Shown: positions 34,801 through 46,800 of the stretch, piece by piece
How positions within the stretch are numbered: the first letter of the stretch is position 1
Layout of the letters: every line of letters begins with the position of its first letter
Assembly: GCF_963082655.1 (NCBI RefSeq)
Contig: NC_081554.1
Location: forward strand, 126,145,453 to 126,209,452
Length of the DNA: 64,000 bases
Direction: 5' to 3'
DNA from: Stomoxys calcitrans
Taxonomy: Eukaryota; Arthropoda; Insecta; Diptera; Muscidae
Position numbers and translations under genes: made by a program
The notes under the pieces: model-generated
Database searches by the model: none
The model's input: only the letters and a program-made list of their open reading frames with translations
Told to the model about the DNA's origin: nothing

Positions 34801-37800
34801 TTATTTACTGTTCAAAAATTGTCTTGTCGTCCTTAAAATAGAGAAATTCTTTTATTAAAATGATATTAAACGAGATTACAGACAATTTCCATTAAAATTG
34901 ACGTTGGAAACGACATATATAAGCTAATTTTTAAAAATTCGTTCGCAGCAAAAGGCACTTGGTTTGTAACTCAACCCAAATAACGAATGTGAGCGCATTT
35001 GAATGCTTAAGTATGCATAAGTGCTGCGCGTGGATTTTAACTCCAGCTTTAGTGTAACAATACATATATTGACAGCTGCTATTTTACGCTTTATTGCACC
35101 TCCATGACATTGGCTGGGTCAATGTTATTAATTCCTATCTCAGCCCACTTTGATTTCGCTTCTATAACTATCAACAAATGGTTACCTTATATAGGTCCTG
35201 CGTAGTCAATGTGGATCTTCTGCCAGTTACCAGCTGGTTCATTCCAAGGGTATATATCAGCTTTCGGAGGGAAATTCCTGATGTTTGCATTTCGACCACA
35301 TGACCGCTCCAGGTTTTAGATATTTTTCCAATATACATAACGGCGGGCCAATTGTTAAATTTTTGTAACCCCGACATGGGTTAAATGAAGTTTACTTAGT
35401 TCTTGTTCTTGCAGGGCTTTTGGAACAACAAATCGATGCTCTCGTAGCAATACGTTGTCTTCGATTTTGTATTCTGACTCAATAGTCTTGCTTTGCAACT
35501 CTTGCGTTATTCCCATCAGCCCAATATTTTTAGTTATCTCTTTGCGGATTGTTTCGAAACTAACTTCTTGTATTCCAAATTTTTTTTTAAAGTCAAGTGA
35601 CAAATATGACTTATTTTTTTATCAAAAGAGCTTTCCGAAGATGAATTTACGGGTAATGGAGACCTTGAGAGACAATCAGCATTAACGTATTCGAAACACA
35701 TTTTGAATTCTAGCTCATAGTCCCACACACGTACTGAAGTCATCTGTGGAAGCTTCGGTGTTTGATGAAAGATTCGAATTATCGGCTGATTATCGTTTAT
35801 AACTTTGAATGGACGAGCAACTTAAATAGGCAACAAGGGATTGCATGGACACAACACTTGATCACTAACCAAATCTGTTTTAATTTCTTGAAACACATTT
35901 TTACACTCAGATGACCATCGGAACTTTCCATTTTTCTTCAACATTTCTCAAACTTCTGCAATTGTCTTAGACAAACTTTAAGATTAGTAACATATTCTTC
36001 AGTTGACTTACAATGGACAATGGTGGTTAATAGATAAAATTTGATGCTTTCTTTGAAAAATTAGCATTTCTTACTGTTAAGGTGCAAGTCATACTTCTGC
36101 AATTGTCTCAGGCAAAGTTTTAGATTATTAACACATTCTTTAGTTGACTAACAATGGACAATGATATCATCAAAATACGATTTAGCATTTGGGACATCAG
36201 GCAGGATTTGATCAATTATCCGATTGAAGTCCTCCGGTGTAGTTTTTATTCCAAAAGACAGCCTTTGCGTGCGGTAAGTTCCTCGATGGGTCGAAATGGT
36301 TTGTATAATACTAGATTTCTCGTCGATTGGTATATTTGTGATAATACCAGCCTTTTCCAGTGAGTCCAGTTCATTTTCTACACATTCCCTTAAAGAAAAG
36401 GGGATGTTTCTTTCCTTTATGTAAATTGGTGTAGTCCCTTCTCTGAGCTTTAGAGATACTTTGAAACTACTTAAACTTTTTTGACGACTTTTGATATTGA
36501 ATCTCCGAAATCCCGGCCCAGAGGAATTACCTTCAAACTGCACTGGCTCGCTCTCGATATTGATAGTTGCCATGTAACGTTCATTAGAATTTGAGCCGTT
36601 TTGATAAAAGAAAAACAACTATGGTGTACACCCTATAGTCATCGCTTTCATTGCCGCTTTGCGCACTTGGCGTTGATATACAAAACAAGTGTCCACCATT
36701 ACTACAACCTAAGCAATTGCATTTTCATTTCTCAATGCGACATTCCCTTGCAAAATAGCCCGGTTTTGCACAATGCAGGGACAATTCATTGATTCCAAGT
36801 TTACGATAATCCAGCTTTGTGTTTTGGAATCCTTTACTGCGATTGGTGTATTTCCTTCTGCTTATGTTTGTTACATTATTTACGTCTCCAGTTGAATCCG
36901 CTATTGCCCTCGCATTGGTTCTGGCAGATTTTATACTAATTGTCTTCCTTACTATTTCGTTGCCTGGACCACGTATAAAATGGGCACGCAAAACAGATCT
37001 GCCACACGCAAAAAATAAAATGTTTGGGGCTTTTTTTACGACAAACAAAATACTTCTATCACGATTTTTTTCTTTTATCGTAACCCAGCTGGTAAAGGGC
37101 TTATGGCTAACGTTTGATATGTTTAATATATCAAACGTTAGCCATTGCATGTAACTAATTTTCTTTATTGTAAGCCCTTTACCAGCTTCGCCTACGGTAA
37201 AAGGACATGTCTTGTTCTAAAGCCAAAAACTTTTTAATTGCAAAAGTGCTTTTATAGCCCCAAACGATTATGCGTGTGTCGGATAAATAATTATTCTCTT
37301 ACTAGAGAGAGTGAATTTCTAAGGCACATTCATTGTTTCGTAACTAGGCTTGCCAGGTCCTCAAAACAGGAAGTCGGAAAACTCATTATTACAAATCGAG
37401 ATTAGTCGGGATTTTCCAAAAAAACCATAAACCAAAATCAAAAATTTGCCAATTTCTTTGAACAACTTTTCATAGGCAAATCAGGTGATTAAATAAGTTT
37501 TTACAGGGTAAGTGCTCCAAAGTTCGGTATGTACCTAGGCTGGCCAGGTCCCCAAAGCTCCAAGTCAGGAAACCCAAACTGATGGTCGGGATTCTCTGAA
37601 AAAAAACAAAACTTTTGTCGAAATTTAGTTTTGATTATTAACAAAACAATTGAAGGGCGGGCGCATCATTTTTTTTTAAGGAATTTTTGGTTTAAACTTG
37701 CTTTATGTAACGATGTACCTTCCAAAGCAGCTTTAAAAATATTTTCCCGACAATAATTTGCATTTTTTGACAACAGGCTCGATAAAAACGATTAGTAAGT

Positions 37801-40800
37801 AACCATTGGCGGTCATAGCTGCCCATCCATTACTTCAGATGGAAAATTACTGGCCGATCGAAACTTAAATTCTTGTACATGCGCCCGGTAAAGTATAAAC
37901 GATCATTTTGGGCGTACACGAAAATTTTTCTCGTAAGAAAACACAATGTTCAAAAATTCAACACATTCGTGCAACTTGCATGTTTTTTTATCAACTCAGA
38001 GCAATACTCAAGGCATAAGGTGGTCATGTTGAGCAAAAGTGAATAGATTATTGAAGTAAGATTATTTTTACACTTTTTTCGTCTCTTAAATCAATAGAAA
38101 AATGTTTACACAAAAAGATAGATATGGTCGTTTGAATGGGTAACACTTCATCTTATTCATCCTGTATTTTTACATACTGTGAGTTGACTACATACAACTC
38201 ATATTATTGTAATATGCTATTTTAGTGTTCATTAAGCCTATAGGAGATGCTATGTCTTTCTTTGGTATATACATAACCTCAAATACTGAACACTTTTTCG
38301 CAATGGGCATTACTTACGGGTATGGAAAATATAAAAGCGTGATCTACACCTTTCTCAATACTTTTTAGTTATGTAGAGCACCTTTGTCAATTTGACAAAG
38401 GTGTTGATGAAGATACATGGCGTATCAGAAATAGCGATGCACTATGCCACTCAAAGTGATTTTAAAACACTTACCGAACTCTTTATAAGTTCTTTGCTAT
38501 GCTATTTTGGAATCGCAAAACATTGAATTTTATTGATTTCGAGCTGGAATATGTTCGAGAAATTATAAAAAGATCAATTTGAATAATTATAGCGATTTGT
38601 TTTATCGCATTTTGAAGAAATACGACCATTTTTGTCGCTTAGCAGACCTTTAGGTAATGTTTCATAAATAGATATCAGATTCTTGGAAGTTCTGGTGGAA
38701 ACGAGTACTATTTTGTCATACTTTCTCAATATAAGCAGAATGTACTGGGACAGACGAATCTGACGAATCATTTGTACAAAAACATATATTTGATTGTACC
38801 AAGGAATAAACGCATCATTATGTGTAATTGATATGAGAGTTGAACGATAAGCAATCGCATTGATACTGAAATTTCAATCGATTACTGAGTACGATTTAAA
38901 AGTCGGCATTTTGCGATATTTTTTCCAGTACTGGGAAGTCGGAATTGTCACAGAAAGTCGAGATAATCCCGACCATCTGGCAAGCCTATTCGTAACATTT
39001 GCGCGATAAATAAATATCCATGCCAAAGTAGGTATTTAAATTTGCGAAAACAACAACTCCCATAAGTATTTTTTTGTTTTATTTATAGCATAATGAATAC
39101 AGCATATCTTAATACAAATACTGTGTATCATAACATCGAAATAAATCCAAATTATCTCTGGATTTTGTATTATGTTGCAACATTAAATTGAACTTTACTA
39201 TCTTTTCAACAAGCACAACTTTTTTTAAAATTCAAAAGAATATACAGCGGTCAAAAAAAGTATTCATCATTCAATGTTTTTTTTTAATAAGTCTACAAAA
39301 GACAATTGGAATAAAAACATATTAAACTAATGATGCAGTAGTGCTTGTGTGATATATATGTACACAATTTCATTGTTTTTAAAGAAAAAAATAGTATTTA
39401 TTGGAACAAAAAGGGCCATTTTACAGCTGAACACAAAAAATTCAACAAAAAAAGTATTCATCATTGCAAAAAAAAACAAAAAAATAAATAACATAATTTA
39501 AAAAAATTAATACTTTGTTATTCGACCACCGCGTCTTATAACTTCTTTTAAACGGTTTGACATCGATTGGACTAATTTAGCGGTTATATTTTGGTCTATA
39601 TTAGTCCATTCCTCCATTATCACCTGTTGCATTTGACTCTTGCTCGAAAAATTGCGCGTTCTCAATTTGCGTTCGAGATGTTCCCAAAGATGTTCAATTG
39701 GGTTCAAGTCGGGACTTTGAGGAGGAGTTTTAATGACTTTGGGGCAGTTATACAGCATCCACATCTTGGTATTTAAAGCAGAATGTTTGGGGTCATTATC
39801 TTGATAATATTGAAAGTTATTACCAAGCCCAAGTTTTACAGCACTATCTTTTAAATTCCTCTTTAAAATGTCAATGTAATACTTATGATCCATTACTCCA
39901 TTAATAATTTCAAGATTTCCCGCTCCTGAAGCCGCCATACACCCCCAAACCATTAAACCACCTCCACCATGTTTTACAGTAGCAACTGTGTTTCGTTCTT
40001 CAAGCTCTGTATTTGGTTTTCTGTACACTATGACCTTTCCATCGCACCCAAAAAGATTAAACTTGCTCTCGTCTGCAAAAATGACTGTTTTCCAAAATGA
40101 TTCGGGCTGTTTTACATACATTTTTGCGAAGTTTAGCCTTTTCACTCGGTTTATTTTATTTATAAAGGGCTTCTTACGTGCAGTTCTTCCTCTGTAACTA
40201 TGCCTTTTGAGTGTATTTCGAATTGTTTGTGTAGTAACTTCCTTCCCTAAATATTCCATAGTGTTTTTACGAAGAATGGTCGCATTTGTCTTCGGAGTTT
40301 TCTGAACTTGCCGCACTAGCCAACGCACATCTCCAACTGAAAGTGCTTTTGGTCGACCAGATCTTGGTTTATTGTCAACAGTTTTCGTTTCTGTCCACTT
40401 TCTGATGATGGATTGTATAGTAGATCGTGGTCTATTTAATATTTCACTGATAGTTTTTTGAGTTAAACCATTCCTGTGGTGTTTTATTATCAAAACTTTT
40501 ACCTCATCAGAAACCTCGTTTTGCTTACGACCCATTTTGACAAAAACTATATTTTCAATGAAATTAAATATTTGCTGTCAAGGGCAAAGCCTCCTTTACT
40601 AAATAAAACAGAAAAGGGGGATTCCCAAATAATATTTGAATTTGACTTTGATGATAGCACATCAATGATGAATACTTTTTTTGTTCTGTTTTTGGTGTTA
40701 TTATATAAAATTGCATTTTTTGCGCTAATTAAATTTATTTTTTGAATTTATTTTAAAACATATTACGAAAAATAAACTATTGCATAAAACTGCATTATTT

Positions 40801-43800
40801 GTTTACTTTAAATTTTCTTCAATTACCCAAAATAAGTGAATTTATTATCAATTTTGCTAATGATGAATACTTTTTTTGACCGCTGTACATAAGCATGACG
40901 TTAAATTAATTTATAAATAAAGAAAAACTAGCTGAAATCCCGAATAACATGTTCTACAATAAATGTAAAGAATTAAAGGCATTGTCAGAGTAAAAGGAGA
41001 CTTTATATTTGTCACAACTCTTGCAAGAATTTATCACAAACAAACATGTCCTTTTATCGTAAACAAAGTCCAATGTTTTTCAGAAAAGAAGTTTACTTGG
41101 CGAAAAGTTCCTTTATGTGGAACAAATTATTTTTTGCGTGCACTGAAGTTCCAAAGTTAGATTAAATAATATCTTTCCCCAACACAGCTACAGACTCTGA
41201 AATTGGTTGCAGAGAAGTCTGACATTCATACTATGTTCAGACCAAAGCTGAAAACGACTCGTTTTTCCTTTAAAAATTGTAAGGGCAATACGACTCGTTT
41301 GCCACAAAAAGCGTGTGAACCCGAAAAAATCCCTAAATTGTGCTAAAGGTGCCATCAAACTATTCTTGTCTTATGACGTGTCAAATTAAATTGTTTTCCC
41401 AACTTTATAACAGCTTTCTCACGACTTTAACAATTTGTAACCATAAAAATCAGCTTTTGCTCATATTTTTAGGTTATTTCATACAAAAATAAAATGCTAG
41501 TGTGATATCAAAATTATGAATCGTATGTAAATTAACAATTTTGACACACATAATGAAATATCAACGATGCATTCAACAGTGGCATGTCATAAGACAGGAA
41601 TATATAGTCTGATGACATCTTAAATAAACAAAGCCCTGTCAAAAATAAAAATCAAATATCTTGCTGAAAATTTCAAAAAATAAACAAAATGTAATAGATA
41701 TTGAAGTAAAGTAAAAGCGTGTTTGGTTCGGCCGGGCTGAATCTTGGGAACCCACCATCATGGACTCGGCAAAAAATTGATACAAAATAAATTTTGTTGA
41801 AAGCCATAATTGTATTCTACACACCAAACTTCTGTCAAACCAGCAAACATTAAATCTCTAGGAACCGAACAAGGATGATCGAGATACCGGCTTACATGGG
41901 AGCTATATCAGGTCATAGACTGATTTGGACCGTATTTGGCACAGTTGTTGGAAGTCGTAATAGAATACCGCATGCAAAATTGCGGCTTGTAAGGGCCCAA
42001 GAAGTCAAATCGGGAGATGGGTTTATATGGAAGCTATATCAGGTTATATACCGATTTTGACCGTAATCACATTTATTGGAAGTCATAACAGAACACTACG
42101 TGCAAAATTTCAGCCTAATCGGACAACAATTGCGGCTTGTAAGGGCTTAAGAATTCAAATCGGGAGATCGGTTTATATGGGAGCTATATCAGGTTATAGA
42201 CCGATTAGGACCGTACTTGGCACAGTTGTTGGAAGTCATAACAGAACACTATATGCAAAATTTCAGACAAAAAATTACGGCTTCCAGGGGCTCAAAAAGT
42301 CAAATCGGGAGATCGGTATATATGGGATCTATATCTAAATCTGAACCGATATGGCTTTATTGCAATCCCCAACGACCTACATCAATATTAAGTATCTGTG
42401 CAAAATTTCAAGCGGCTAGCTTTAAACGTTCGACCGCTATCGTGATTTCGACAGACGGAAGGACGGACATGGCTAGATCGACCCAGTGCGTCGAGACGAT
42501 CAAGAATATATATACATTATAAGCATTATAAGGTCTTAGACCAACATTTCGAGGTTTTACAAACGGAATGACTAGACTAGTATACCCCCATCTCATGGTG
42601 GTGGTATACTATAAGAAGAAAATAATTCTCAACAATAGTGCATAATCAGAATTGTGGTAGAATTCGGAAAAACAAGTTTGCACAACATCTCAACTGCTGC
42701 AAACAGTTGAGATGTTTTCCAAAGCGAGTAAAGCAAAACATAGCATAAGACGACAACCTCATCCACAATCAGGAATACTTAATGTATACAGAGCATCACA
42801 GTTGGAATTAATTACGATCTACTGGATGGTCTAGCACACATCACTGAGTGATTTCGCTTTGTTTTGGCAGCTTGGACGGTTGTTGATGAAAACAACATGG
42901 CCATTTATACGCAAAGTAAAAAAAATCGCTTTTTATACCCACCACCGAAGGATGGGGGTATATTAATTTTGTCATTCCGTTTGCAACACATCGAAATATC
43001 CATTTCCGACCCTATAAAGTATATATATTCTTGATCAGCGTAAAAATCTAAGACGATCTAGACGTGTCCGTCCGTCTGTCTGTTGAAATCACGCTACAGT
43101 CTTCAAAAATTGAGATATTGAGCTGAAACTTTGCGCAGATTCTTTTTCTGTCCATAAGCAGGTTAAGTTCGAAGATGGTCCAGATCGGACTATATCTAAA
43201 GGGTGATTTTTTTGAGGTTAGGATTTTCATGCATTAGTATTTGACAGATCACGTGGGATTTCAGACATGGTGTCAAAGAGAAAGATGCTCAGTATGCTTT
43301 GACATTTCATCATGAATAGACTTACTAACGAGCAACGCTTGCAAATCATTGAATTTTATTACCAAAATCAGTGTTCGGTTCGAAATGTGTTCAAATTTTG
43401 ACAAATTTTGTTTAGCGATGAGGCTCATTTCTGGTTGAATGGCTACGTAAATAAGCAAAATTGCCGCATTTGGAGTGAAGAGCAACCAGAAGCCGTTCAA
43501 GAACTGCCCATGCATCCCGAAAAATGCACTGTTTGGTGTGGTTTGTACGCTGGTGGAATCATTGGACCGTATTTTTTCAAAGATGCTGTTGGACGCAACG
43601 TTACGGTGAATGAACACATTTCGAACCGAACACTGATTTTGGTAATAAAATTCAATGATTTGCAAGCGTTGCTCGTTAGTAAGTCTATTCATGATGAAAT
43701 GTCAAAGCATACTGAGCATCTTTCTCTTTGACACCATGTCTGAAATCCCACGTGATCTGTCAAATACTAATGCATGAAAATCCTAACCTCAAAAAAATCA

Positions 43801-46800
43801 CCCTTTAGATATAGCCCCCATATAGACCGATCCTCCGATTTAGGGTCTTAAACCCATAAAAGCCACATTTATTATCCGATTTTGCTGAAATTTGGGACGT
43901 GGAGTTGTGTTAGGCCCTTCGACATCCTTCGCCAATTTGGCCCAGATCGGTTCCGTTTTGGATATAGCTGCCATATAGACCGATCCTCCGATTTAGGGTC
44001 TTAGACCCATAAAAGCCACATTTATTATCCGATTTTGCTGAAATTTGGGTCAGTGAGTTGTCTTAGGCCCTTCGACATCCTTCGCCAATTTGGCCCAGAT
44101 CGGTCCAGTTTTGGATATAGCTGCCATATAGACCGATCCTCAGATTTAGGGTATTAGACCCATAAAAGCCACATTTATTATTAGATTTTGCTGAAATTTG
44201 GGACAGTGAGTTGTCTTAGGCCCTTCGACATCCTTTGTCAATTTGGCTCAGATCGGTCCAGATTTGGATATAGCTGCCAAATAGACCGATCTCTCGATTT
44301 CAGGTTTTGAGCCCATAAAAGGCGCATTTATTGTCCGATGCCGCCGAAATTTGGGACAGTGAGTTGTGATAAAACTTTCGATATTATTTTTCAATTTGGC
44401 ATAGATAGGTCGCCGAAATTTGGGATAGTGAGTTGTGTTAGGCTCTTCGACATGTATCTGCAACTTGGTCGAAATCGGTCCAGATTTGGCTATAGCTGCC
44501 ATATAGACCCATATCTCGATGAAAAGCCTTGGCCCAATATAAGGCGCTTTTATAATCCGATTTCACTGAAATTTGACTCAGTGACGTATGCTAGGCTTTT
44601 CGACGTCCGTGTCGTTTATGGTTCAGAGCGGTTTATTTTGAGATATAGCTACAAAAAAGAGCAAAATTTTGTTTTACACAGTTGAACAATCACTTGTACT
44701 TATTAGTATTTGGTCCAAATCGGAACATATTTCTATATAGCTGCTAGGGGTCATAAGGTATAAATTTTTCCCCGGATTTGACGAAAGGTGGTTTATACAT
44801 ATACCCGAGGTGGTGGGTATCCAAAGTTCGGCCCGGCCGAACTTAACGCCTTTTTACTTGTTAAAATTAGTAAGGGAGAGCGTCCGAGGACCTCTATGTA
44901 CGATGAATCATGTATTAGTTGCCAATTGATTTTGAAAGGGAGTATCTTTTACTCGATTACATCCCTACCCTACTTTATCTTCCATATGTACAACCATTTA
45001 ATTCATGCCAGTAGTATATATTTACATAACAATCACGCAGAACCCAAGTGCATACATTGTTTCTATTTTCAGATTGATTTTGTGATAAATTTTGATAAAA
45101 ACCACAAACCCATTCAGGCGCCCGTGGAGACAACAATGTTAGACCGGATAACAAAGTAAGTAATAAATCTATAAAAGTGTACGGGTATTGTCGATTAAAT
45201 GTGAAATTTACCGACAGCGGTCGTATTTAATTTTCGATCTATGCCGTGAAAGTCAAATGTTAAAGATAATCTGATCGTTATTAGTAACACAAAATATCTG
45301 TCCTTTTTTTAATTTAGTTTGCAAGTAACTTTTGCTTTAATTAATTAATTAAATAATATAAATGAAAATTTTATCGCCTATGCTTTCCATGTAGTCGCAT
45401 AGCCGTTTATTTATAGCCTATTATTGTTAACGAGCGTGTAAGCGTGTAAAATTCAAGTTTTTACAAATTGGTATGATGGTTGTCAGAGACATTCTTTTAC
45501 ATTTTTGGTAATAGTATGAAGCCTACTTTTATATTATACTAGCTGACACGGGCCCGCTCCGCTGCGCCTTCTTTTACTTTATATGGAACAAAATTTTTCT
45601 TGGAATATTTATTTTCGACTATTAGAGAGTGAAATACTATACTAAGAAAATAGTATATCGCTTGACTAACATTTTAACAATATAAGTGCCTTTATCTGAA
45701 TCCCATATGATATTTATTGGTCTACGAATTTTAGTTTGGATGTAAGGTGTACTCCATTCTTAAAATACTTTATTTCAGCCCGATATTCTCATGATATCTG
45801 ATTAAGGGGTGTTTTCGGGGGTGAGGTGGTCCCCCAGGCACTTAGCTCTGGAAAAATATCAGCATCGTGCTCTTCTTTCAAATACCATTTATTTAAACCC
45901 CATATTGCCATTGGTTTAGCGGAGTTTACACGATGAGACGTCCCCAAACACATGGCCCCAAATTCGTTTTCTAATCTCAAATACCTTTCATTTGAGCGAC
46001 ATGGTAAAAAAAAATTTTCCCTTTGGGCGTGTTTTGGGAAAGGGGAGATGCTCTAAATACATGGTCCTACATTTGGATATCAAATTCATATTCTACTCCC
46101 AAATACCTTTATTTGAGCCCCATATTGCGATGGTCACTAAAAAATTGCTGTTTGTGGGGTCTTTTGGGAAAGGGGTAGACCCCCAGAAAATTGGTCCCGA
46201 AAATGGGTATCAATTCTTGCTCTACCCCCCAATACCTTTCATTTAAGCTCCACATTGACATGGTCGGTAAATGTGCCCGATTTAGGAATGTTTTGGGATT
46301 GGGGTGGTCGCCCAAACACTAAGCCCGGAAAATATATCAGCAACGTGCTCTATTCTCATATATCTATATATCATTTATTTGAACCCCATATTACCATTGC
46401 CCTTGCCAAAATTGGATATCAAATTTGTTTTCTAATCTCTTTTAAACTCCTTTTTGCAAAAGTCAGCAAATACGTCCGGTTTGGGGTATTGGCCCTAAAA
46501 ACTGTGAATATTTAGTTCCACTTTCTTTAAGACCCAAATTGTCTTGGTGAGCAAATACGTCCTATTGTGGGGTTGTTGGGTTGGTTGGTGGGACGTCCGC
46601 TAGACAGTTGGCCCCTAATGTTGATATCAGATATGTGGTCTACTCCCACATACCTTTAATTTGTGCCACTTAGTGAGTTGGCCTTGAAAATATATATCGG
46701 ATTCGTGTTCCACTTTAAAAACCGTCTTATTTGAGCCTCATATTGCAATAGTCAGCAAATACTTACTATTTGGAAGGTGGTGGTGGCCCCATAGACACTT

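Larger units (their letters stand above)
37005..41140. mobile_element. Candidate inverted-repeat element carrying two nested transposons
   Basis: CACGCAAAAAATAA at 37005-37018 is matched by its exact complement at 41127-41140. Near the left end is a foldback-like hairpin (37070-37205), and the block GGACATGT...AAAAGG has an inverted counterpart near 41045-41060. If the hAT-like insert (37345-38988) and the Tc1-like insert (39245-40885) with their target duplications are removed, about 0.84 kb remains. The outer element is inference. Confidence 0.35.

Noticed and set aside
35090..36960. Functional endogenous retrovirus-like gypsy
   Set aside because: RT deleted internally, frames broken, no LTRs, protease or envelope found.
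36819..37154. 111-codon plus-strand frame with hydrophobic stretch
   Set aside because: Antisense to the gypsy gag region and runs into the hairpin; hydrophobicity comes from AT-rich codons.
39507..40535. Host gene domesticated from a Tc1 transposase
   Set aside because: It lies within perfect terminal repeats with TA flanks, so it is a plain transposon copy.
44338..44685. 115-codon frame in repeat copy E
   Set aside because: Open only because the 153-bp unit is a multiple of three with few stops; no known motif.
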